Shown: one piece after another, positions 58,164 to 64,000 of the stretch | Layout of the letters: every line of letters starts with the position of its first letter | Position numbering within the stretch: the stretch's first letter is position 1 | From: Actinomycetota bacterium | GTDB lineage: Bacteria > Actinomycetota > Acidimicrobiia > Acidimicrobiales > Iamiaceae | DNA length: 64,000 nucleotides | Direction of reading: 5' to 3' | Assembly: GCA_016185275.1 (NCBI GenBank) | Contig: JACPNX010000024.1 | Coordinates: forward strand, 1 to 64,000 | Notes under the pieces: generated by a model | What the model was told of the DNA's origin: nothing | Database searches by the model: none | Seen by the model: only the letters and a program-made list of their open reading frames with translations | Position numbers and translations under genes: made by a program

Positions 58164-59470
58164 CCGCCACCCGCGGCCGGCCGCGTGGTCACCGGCGCCG
58201 TGCCGCCCGGCTGCGTGCTGCCCGGCGGCGCGGTGCCCGGCGGAGCGCCGCCGGGGGGTGACGGCGCCCGGCCCGGCACGTCGGCGTCGATGACCTTCTG
58301 CACCGCGGTGGCGAGCACGTCGGCGCCGAAGAGGCTGAGGTGCACGCCGTCACCCTGGCGGGCCAAGGCCTGGCCGCCCTTGCCGTCGGGCAGGTAGGCG
58401 GTGTAACCGCCGCCGGCGGGCGACAGGACGGGACGGCTGTCCACGAAGCGCACGAACGGCCGCTTCTTCGCCTCGTCGGCATAGATGCCGTCGAGCACGC
58501 CCTGGCGACGGTCGAAGCTGCTCGAGCGCATCCGGGGCGTTCCCACCCACACGACGAGACGTCCATCGGACCCGAGCTGGTCCATGATCAGACCGACGCG
58601 GCGCCGGTACTCCGTCTGCCACGCGCCATCGTCGACGTCGTAGGACTTGCCGTCCACCTCCATCCGCTGGGCGTCGTTGGCGCCGAAGATCACCACGACC
58701 ACCTCCGGCCGGGTCGGCAGGATCTTCTCGGCGAGGTAGCCGGGCCAGTCGAAGTAGTCGGGCCGGGTGAGGCCGGTGGAGACGTGGTACTCGCTGCGGG
58801 CGGCGTAGGCCTTCGTGTCGTTCAGCTTGGTCACCAGCGAGGCGCCCAGCTCCTGGGCCATCGAGTCGCCGCCGATCCACACGCGCAACGGCTGCGAGCT
58901 CGTCGGGCGGCGCAGCCGCAGGCCGGCCGGAACCGTGCCGGGCGAGGCACCGCCACCGCCACCGCCACCGCCGCCCGAGCCCGAGCCGGGTCGAGCGCCG
59001 GGACCCGGGGTCGATCCCGGGGCGGACCCCGAGCCGGAGCCGCGGCGCGACGGCGCGCTGGTGGGCACCACGAACTCGCCCGAGCCGTTGCCCACGCTCG
59101 TGTCCTTGCCGGCGACCTCCTGGATCCACCTGCGGGGCCGGTCGAGACCGGTGGTCCGGCTCGTCCAGCGGATCGGTGCCACCAGGGCGCGGGCGACGTC
59201 GCGCTTCCACCCGAACGGCTGGCGGTTGGCCAGGCCCGACAGCGAGTCGGCGTTGAGCACCGCGCCGAGCGCGAACGAGACGAGTCCCACGAGCGCGACG
59301 TGGCCCGCACGCATCGGCCTGGCGCCGGCGTCGCGGTGGTAGCGCAAGGTCCGCGGCCGCCCGTGACGGTTCGTCCGCGCCGGTGCCGCCTCGTCGGCGG
59401 CGGCGCGACCGGCGCGTTCAGGCCGGCGAGCAGGAGGCGGCGGAGGCGTCGGAGGCACGGTGCGGGTCAC
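58160..59470 (-). CDS. Membrane-anchored SGNH hydrolase (DUF459-like)
   Basis: 436 residues. Cytoplasmic Pro/Arg N-terminus, one membrane helix (about 54-72), a Gly/Ser/Pro linker with nine glycines in a row, then the SGNH domain: GGDSMAQELG (nucleophile serine), IFGANDAQRM (the N block) and GDGVHLSLFGADVLA (D-x-x-H). The Pro/Gly/Thr tail is low complexity. Next to the MBOAT gene it probably transfers or removes acyl groups on an extracellular glycan. Confidence 0.88.
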   Translation of the reverse strand: MTRTVPPTPPPPPARRPERAGRAAADEAAPARTNRHGRPRTLRYHRDAGARPMRAGHVALVGLVSFALGAVLNADSLSGLANRQPFGWKRDVARALVAPIRWTSRTTGLDRPRRWIQEVAGKDTSVGNGSGEFVVPTSAPSRRGSGSGSAPGSTPGPGARPGSGSGGGGGGGGGASPGTVPAGLRLRRPTSSQPLRVWIGGDSMAQELGASLVTKLNDTKAYAARSEYHVSTGLTRPDYFDWPGYLAEKILPTRPEVVVVIFGANDAQRMEVDGKSYDVDDGAWQTEYRRRVGLIMDQLGSDGRLVVWVGTPRMRSSSFDRRQGVLDGIYADEAKKRPFVRFVDSRPVLSPAGGGYTAYLPDGKGGQALARQGDGVHLSLFGADVLATAVQKVIDADVPGRAPSPPGGAPPGTAPPGSTQPGGTAPVTTRPAAGGG

Positions 59471-59476
59471 GGTGGT

Positions 59477-60895
59477 TCAGAACTGGAAGTAGATGAACGG
59501 GGCGACGCCGGTGGGCCCGAGCGCGTCGATGACGAGGAACCCGAGCGCCAGCGTCACTCCCTGCACGACGGGTCCGGTCCGCGAGAACAGCACCTGGCCG
59601 CGCTCGACCAGTGTGCTCGGCACGAACTGGGCCGCAATCATCGCCACGATGGTGAACACGACCATCGGCTTGACGAGCGTGCCGACCCCCCAGCCCGTCG
59701 CCAGCCGGCCGAGGACCTGCCACGCCAGGCCGAAGCTCTCGGCCCGGAAGAAGATCCACGCGAAGCACACGATGTGGAACGTCACGAGCCAGCGCCGGAC
59801 GGGCGTCCATCGGGTCGCGACCACACCCCGCCTCGCCTGCCACTGGTCGAACCGGCGCTCGACCACCATGGCGCCGCCATGGATCGCACCCCAGGCCACG
59901 AAGGTCCACGCCGCACCGTGCCACAACCCGCCGAGGAGCATGGTGAGGAACACGTTGCGCTCCATGCGCCGCTCGCCGCCACGGTTGCCGCCGAGGGGGA
60001 TGTACAGGTAGTCGCGCAGCCAGAACGACAGCGTCATGTGCCACCGCCGCCAGAAGTCCTGGATCGACCGGGCGGTGTAGGGAGCGTCGAAGTTCTGCGG
60101 GAACCGCAGGCCGAGGAGCAGCGCGGCACCGATGGCGATGTCGGTGTAGCCGCTGAAGTCGGCGTAGATCTGGATCGCGTAGCCGTAGACGCCGGCCAGC
60201 ACCTCGAGGTTCTTGTACTGGCCCGGGTTCCGGAAGACCTGGTCGACGACGGCCGAGGAGATGAAGCTCGAGACCACGACCTTCTTGAAGAGGCCGGCGA
60301 AGATGAGCCGGAAGGCGAGTGCGGCATCGATGCGGCGCGGATCGGCCTTGCCCTGCAACTGGGGCAGCAGCTCGCGGGCCCGGACGATGGGTCCGGCGAC
60401 GAGGTGCGGGAAGAACGACAGGTAGACGGCGAAGTCGAGGAACGGCGCCGGTTCCGTGTCGCCCCGGTAGGTGTCGATCACGTAGCTGAGCGCCTGGAAC
60501 GTGTAGAAGCTGATCCCGATCGGCAGGATCACCTGTAACAGCGGCGGGTTGACGCTGAGACCGACGCGTGAGAAGCCGCCCGCCACGGACGTGACGAAGA
60601 AGCCGTAGTACTTGAAGAAGCCGAGGGCGCCCAGGTTGGCCACGACCGCGCTGAACAGGATCCGCGTGCGCCGGCCCTCGTGGTCGCCGGCGCGATGGAT
60701 CCCCCGCGCCGCCGTCCAGTTGACCAGCGTCGACCCGGCGAGCAGGAAGGTGAACCGCCAGTCCCACCAGCCGTAGAAGGTGTAGCTCGCCGCCAACAGG
60801 AAGAGCCGCCAGCGCACCGGGTACGGCCGCAGGAGCCAGCTCCCCAGGAACGCCAGCGCGAAGAAGACGGCGAACTCGAAGGTCGGGAACAGCAA
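59477..60895 (-). CDS. MBOAT family O-acyltransferase (AlgI/DltB-like)
   Basis: 472 residues with about eleven membrane helices. The MBOAT core has the invariant histidine in LWHGAAWTFVAWG plus DFWRRWHMTLSFWLRDYLYI and YADFSGYTDIAIG. It moves acyl groups across the membrane for export; with the SGNH protein 6 nt downstream it forms an acylation pair as in alginate or cell-wall O-acetylation. TTG at 60895 (LLFPTFEF) matches the family N-terminus. Confidence 0.93.
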   Translation of the reverse strand: MLFPTFEFAVFFALAFLGSWLLRPYPVRWRLFLLAASYTFYGWWDWRFTFLLAGSTLVNWTAARGIHRAGDHEGRRTRILFSAVVANLGALGFFKYYGFFVTSVAGGFSRVGLSVNPPLLQVILPIGISFYTFQALSYVIDTYRGDTEPAPFLDFAVYLSFFPHLVAGPIVRARELLPQLQGKADPRRIDAALAFRLIFAGLFKKVVVSSFISSAVVDQVFRNPGQYKNLEVLAGVYGYAIQIYADFSGYTDIAIGAALLLGLRFPQNFDAPYTARSIQDFWRRWHMTLSFWLRDYLYIPLGGNRGGERRMERNVFLTMLLGGLWHGAAWTFVAWGAIHGGAMVVERRFDQWQARRGVVATRWTPVRRWLVTFHIVCFAWIFFRAESFGLAWQVLGRLATGWGVGTLVKPMVVFTIVAMIAAQFVPSTLVERGQVLFSRTGPVVQGVTLALGFLVIDALGPTGVAPFIYFQF

Positions 60896-60962
60896 GCGCC
60901 GACATCATCGCGCGGCGCCGTGCCCGGTCCGAGGACCGCGCGTCGCCCCACCACCCGACTTC

Positions 60963-60999
60963 TCGAAGCGTGGACCGCAGATGCGCGGACACGCTTCGA
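60963..60999. terminator. Hairpin after the DUF4388 gene
   Basis: TCGAAGCGTG (60963-60972) and CACGCTTCGA (60990-60999) form a perfect 10-bp stem with an inner CCGC/GCGG. It lies in the 116-bp gap between the DUF4388 stop and the MBOAT start. It has no T-run, so factor-dependent or attenuating roles are possible. Confidence 0.55.
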
Positions 61000-61011
61000 C
61001 GGATCCAGGAG

Positions 61012-61893
61012 TCAGCCGGTCACCGGATCGTGGGCGAAGGGGTTGGCGCCCGCGTTCACGTCCTCGCTGCCGGGAAACTGCTCGGGCAGCGCCGCCTCCT
61101 CGGTGTCGACGAGGTAGTCGTGGTCTCCGGCCGAACCGAGCAGCTCCTCGTCGAGGGCGACGTCCCGGCTGCCCTGCTCCCCGGCGGAGTCATCCTCGAG
61201 CTCGTTGCGGACCACCTCGTCCAGGTCGGCGGCGACGGTGTCCCCGTCGACCAGATCGCCGAGCACACCACCCGCGTCGGCGCCCTCGGCGCCCTCGCCG
61301 AGCGCGACGTCTGCGCGGGCCCAGTCGTCGACCGGCACCTCCGGCTCGCCGCCCGACGCGTCGGCCACCTCGACCAGACCCTCGTCGACGAGCTCCTTGA
61401 CGAGCTGGGACACCTTGAACTCGCCCAACCCGAGCCGGCTGCCGAGCTCGCCGACGGAGCGACCCTCGCCGATGGCGACGAGATGCCCCCAACGCGACCG
61501 GTCGATCGTGACCTCGTCGACCGGCAGCTCTGCGGTGATCTCGACGCGGCAGCCGAGGTGGGGCACCACGGCTTCGATCTCGCGCCAGGTGCCGAGCAGC
61601 TGCTCCGCGGCGGAGATGACGTCGTCGACGTCCTGCTGCTCGCCGGGCTCGTCGTGGACCTCGCCGGCGCGGAACTCGAAGTCCCCTTCGTCCGAGCGGA
61701 GCAGCTCGAAGACGACGTCCGGCAGATCCTGGTTGAGCTCGGCCTCGCCGGCCACGAGCCTGCCGTCGACGAGCCAGAGCTGGCCGGCGCTGCGGCTGCC
61801 CACGACGTCGAGACGGCCGCTCTTGGCCGTGGACGCGAGCAGGCGAAGCACGTCGGCTAGTGCGAATGTGTCGAGGCTGCCCTGCAGGGACAC
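61012..61893 (-). CDS. DUF4388 (PATAN-like) acidic protein
   Basis: 293 residues. The N-terminal DUF4388 domain begins SLQGSLDTFALADVLRLLAS and has TGxL-type KSGRLDVVG and LWLVDGRLVAGEAE. A winged-helix-like segment follows (SVGELGSRLGLGEFKVSQLV). The last about 100 residues are very acidic (Asp/Glu/Gly/Ala). DUF4388 proteins link to signalling and gliding/pili regulation in other bacteria; the function here is unknown. GTG at 61893 has GGGGAGG 5 nt upstream; an ATG at 61986 overlapping the aroE stop is an alternative. Confidence 0.82.
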   Translation of the reverse strand: MSLQGSLDTFALADVLRLLASTAKSGRLDVVGSRSAGQLWLVDGRLVAGEAELNQDLPDVVFELLRSDEGDFEFRAGEVHDEPGEQQDVDDVISAAEQLLGTWREIEAVVPHLGCRVEITAELPVDEVTIDRSRWGHLVAIGEGRSVGELGSRLGLGEFKVSQLVKELVDEGLVEVADASGGEPEVPVDDWARADVALGEGAEGADAGGVLGDLVDGDTVAADLDEVVRNELEDDSAGEQGSRDVALDEELLGSAGDHDYLVDTEEAALPEQFPGSEDVNAGANPFAHDPVTG

Positions 61894-61982
61894 GTGGCCC
61901 TCCCCTGGTCGTGCGGGACCGGTACCAATCGGCAAAAGGGCTCGGACCTTGAGCGCCGCGGGTCCCTCGCGGGCGGGCCGGC

Positions 61983-62816
61983 TCATGCCTCGGCCTTCCG
62001 GCGGCTGAGCTCGGCGACCGCGACTGCGGACATCACTTCGACCGGAGGGTCCTCCCCGGTCCAGCGCCGGAAGGCGTGGGCCGCCTGGTGGATGAGCATG
62101 CCGAGACCGTTGACCGCCACGGCTCCACGATCGCGCGCGGCAGCGAGCAATGGCGTGAGCGCAGGCTCGTAGACGATGTCGACGACGAGCTGCCCGGGGC
62201 CGAGGAGCTCCGCATCGAGCGGCAGGCGGGCGTCTCCGGACATCCCCACCGGCGTCGCGTTCACGACGAGATCGGCGGAGGCGACGTCCTCGACCCGACC
62301 GGCGCGGCCGCGCTCGCCGGCCAGCGCCGCGGCGGCCTCGGCCCGGGCCTGCGTGCGGTTCACCACCGTCACGTCCGCGCCCGCACGGGCCAGGGCTCGC
62401 ACCACCGCGCGCCCGGCGCCCCCGGCGCCGAGCACGACGACGCGCTTGGCCTCGGGGTCGAAGCCCTCGTCCTCCCGGAGGAAGTCCAGGAACCCTTCGC
62501 CGTCGGTGTTGTCGCCGACCAGCGCGAGGTCGCGCCACCACACGCAGTTCACCGCGCCCAGGGCGGCCGCAGCCGGGGTGAGGTCGTCCACGAGACCGAC
62601 GACCGGCTCCTTGTGCGGCATGGTCACCGAGAGGCCACCGAGGTGGGCCTCGCGCATGAGCCCGACGGCGTCGGCGGCACGGCCGGGCGGCACGGACACC
62701 GCGACGTAGCGCCAGTCGAGACCGAGCGCGGCGAACGCCGCGTTGTGGACGGCGGGCGACAGTGAATGCTCGACCGGGTGGCCGACGACCGCGGCGTACC
62801 GGGTCCGGCCGGTCAT
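61983..62816 (-). CDS. aroE: Shikimate 5-dehydrogenase
   Basis: 277 residues. Substrate site VGHPVEHSLSPAVHNAAF, catalytic lysine in SVTMPHKEPV, VGDNTDGEGF, and NADP motif VLGAGGAGRAVV with NRT are intact. It lies apart from aroC-K-B-Q. ATG at 62816 overlaps the mltG stop (ATGA); an ATG two codons earlier is also possible. Confidence 0.97.
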   Translation of the reverse strand: MTGRTRYAAVVGHPVEHSLSPAVHNAAFAALGLDWRYVAVSVPPGRAADAVGLMREAHLGGLSVTMPHKEPVVGLVDDLTPAAAALGAVNCVWWRDLALVGDNTDGEGFLDFLREDEGFDPEAKRVVVLGAGGAGRAVVRALARAGADVTVVNRTQARAEAAAALAGERGRAGRVEDVASADLVVNATPVGMSGDARLPLDAELLGPGQLVVDIVYEPALTPLLAAARDRGAVAVNGLGMLIHQAAHAFRRWTGEDPPVEVMSAVAVAELSRRKAEA

Positions 62817-63988
62817 CCGCATCCGAGCTTCTTCGCCTCGCAGGCCTGCTTGAGGCGCAGGAACTCGTCGTAGGAAGCGGTGAACACGTGCCGGCCGGGT
62901 GCTTCGAGCACGTAGTACTTCCAGGGGCCGTCGGCGGGTCGCAGCGCCGCTCGGAGCGCGTACTCCCCCGGCGCGCCGATCGGCGTGGGCGGCAGGCCGG
63001 CGCGGCGGCGCGTGTTGTACGGCGAGTCGGACGCGAAGTCGATCGGCTTGCCGGTGCGCTCGGCGAGATACTTCGACGTCGCGTCGATTCCCAGCGGTTC
63101 GCCGTCGCGCAGGCGGTTGTAGATCACCCGGGCGATCCGTGGCGCCTCCTCGGCGCTGCCTGCCTCGGCCTGCACCAGCGACGCCACGATGAGGACCTGG
63201 TAGGTGGACAGCTTCGGAACCCCGGCGCCCTGCACGCCCTGGTCGCCGCCGGTCTGCTGGAGCTCGGCGACCATCTGCTGGGCCATGCGGTTCACGAGGG
63301 TGGCCGGGGTGGTCCCGTCGCCGAGCTCGTAGGTGGAGGGGAACAGGAGGCCTTCCAGGTCGGTCGTCCCCTCCGGCGCGATGGGAGACCGCACGGTGCC
63401 GTCGCTCAGCGCGGCACTCACGTCCGCGGCGGAGAACTGCCGGACCTTCTTCGCGAGCTGCGCCTGGATCTGCTCGAGCGTCAGACCCTCGGGGATGGTC
63501 ACCTTGGACACGCGGGGCGGCGCGGGGCCCGTGCGCACGACGGCGAGCGCCTCGGCGAACGAGGAGCTGCGGCGGAACCGGTAGGAGCCCGCCTCGACCG
63601 ACACGTCCTTCGAGCGCACCCAGAACCGGAACAACGTGGCGCTGCGGATCACACCCGCGTCGGCCAGCACCGAACCGAGCCCGTTGACCGACGTACCCGC
63701 CGGGACCTCGACGGTCACGGTGCCTCCCGGAGGGCCGGGCGGGTCGACCCGGCCGGCGTACCACGAACGGGCGGTGACGCCGACGATCACCATGACGGCG
63801 GCGGCGACGCCCATCACCACCGCGACCTTCGCCGTGCTGCGCCGGTGCGGCGGCAGCTCGACGAAGTCCTCGCCGACGTCGTCGAGACGGCGGGCGGGTC
63901 GGGTGCGCCGGGTGCGCCGGCCCGGCCGCCCCTCCGTGGGCGCACGGAGGCCGCGGCGGTCCGCGTCCTGGTCGAGGTGTTCGGTCAC
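62813..63988 (-). CDS. mltG: Endolytic murein transglycosylase MltG
   Basis: 391 residues. Basic cytoplasmic N-terminus, one membrane helix (about 53-73), a LysM-like segment and the YceG domain with LEGLLFPSTYELG and the catalytic glutamate in VASLVQAEAGSAEEAPRIAR; NTRRRAGLPPTPIGAPG follows. It cuts nascent glycan strands, setting their length. GTG at 63988, 12 bp from the right edge; the next gene upstream is outside the window. Confidence 0.95.
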   Translation of the reverse strand: MTEHLDQDADRRGLRAPTEGRPGRRTRRTRPARRLDDVGEDFVELPPHRRSTAKVAVVMGVAAAVMVIVGVTARSWYAGRVDPPGPPGGTVTVEVPAGTSVNGLGSVLADAGVIRSATLFRFWVRSKDVSVEAGSYRFRRSSSFAEALAVVRTGPAPPRVSKVTIPEGLTLEQIQAQLAKKVRQFSAADVSAALSDGTVRSPIAPEGTTDLEGLLFPSTYELGDGTTPATLVNRMAQQMVAELQQTGGDQGVQGAGVPKLSTYQVLIVASLVQAEAGSAEEAPRIARVIYNRLRDGEPLGIDATSKYLAERTGKPIDFASDSPYNTRRRAGLPPTPIGAPGEYALRAALRPADGPWKYYVLEAPGRHVFTASYDEFLRLKQACEAKKLGCG

Positions 63989-64000
63989 GGGCGTCTCCGG

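Noticed and set aside
54681-58397. 1238-codon plus-strand ORF opposite aroB to the prepilin peptidase
   Set aside because: Antisense shadow of five real genes; composition is that of the complementary third-position GC frame.

Overview
The window looks like a housekeeping stretch of a high-GC actinobacterial chromosome, most likely from the Acidimicrobiia or a close lineage. This is inferred from the very high GC, frequent GTG/TTG starts, the gene order aro - efp - nusB - pyr - mihF - rpoZ - coaBC - metK - priA - def - fmt - rsmB, the actinobacterial integration host factor MihF, a PriA without a Walker A motif, and actinobacterial-type DUF1844 and cold-shock-like proteins. The 16S gene is cut by the left edge, so the 23S and 5S genes should lie outside. 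I see no transposase, prophage, CRISPR array, tRNA or plasmid gene.

Layout from left to right. 1-1.3 kb: 5' half of a 16S rRNA gene (minus) with leader and promoter. 1.3-5.3 kb: tyrS, a small membrane protein, a Nudix hydrolase, a 3-methyladenine glycosylase and a thioesterase. 5.2-13.7 kb: one long minus-strand arginine operon in the order argC-J-B-D-F-R-G-H, with an ArgR operator before argC. 13.8-20.4 kb: pheS-pheT, an orphan histidine kinase, an rRNA methyltransferase, and infC-rpmI-rplT, with infC apparently starting at AUA. 20.6-23.9 kb: DUF1844 protein, galE, a cold-shock-like protein and a stand-alone NuoF-like flavoprotein. 23.9-27.5 kb: riboflavin operon ribD-E-BA-H under an FMN riboswitch. 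27.7-31 kb: MogA/MoaB-type protein, rsmB, fmt, def. 31-32.7 kb: two plus-strand genes (SAM methyltransferase, PhzF). 32.7-38.9 kb: priA (frameshifted), metK, coaBC, rpoZ, an archaeal-type cytidylate kinase, mihF. 39-48.3 kb: the complete UMP pathway as pyrR-B-C-carA-carB-pyrD-pyrF. 48.3-52.7 kb: GNAT protein bracketed by two 45-bp palindromes, nusB, efp, a truncated MFS gene and a divergent TlpA/CcdA pair. 52.8-64 kb: shikimate genes aroQ-B-K-C, M24 peptidase, prepilin peptidase, an SGNH/MBOAT acylation pair, a DUF4388 protein, aroE and mltG.

Most minus-strand genes are packed with 1-8 nt overlaps, typically GTGA or ATGA, so whole pathways are probably translated in a coupled way. Control elements readable in the sequence are an ArgR-type operator at argC with a matching one before carA (linking carbamoyl phosphate supply to arginine), an FMN riboswitch before ribD, a PyrR-binding hairpin that buries the pyrR ribosome-binding site and is followed by a terminator-like hairpin, and several near-leaderless promoters with a TAGGGT-type -10.

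The least ordinary signals are the paired 45-bp palindromes around the GNAT gene, the pyrR leader architecture, the AUA start of infC, several minisatellite-like repeats (in priA, near mihF, near the truncated MFS gene, between rpoZ and the cytidylate kinase), and a 37-codon gene coupled to the MogA/MoaB gene. I found no obviously novel multi-gene system: the rest is core metabolism and translation.
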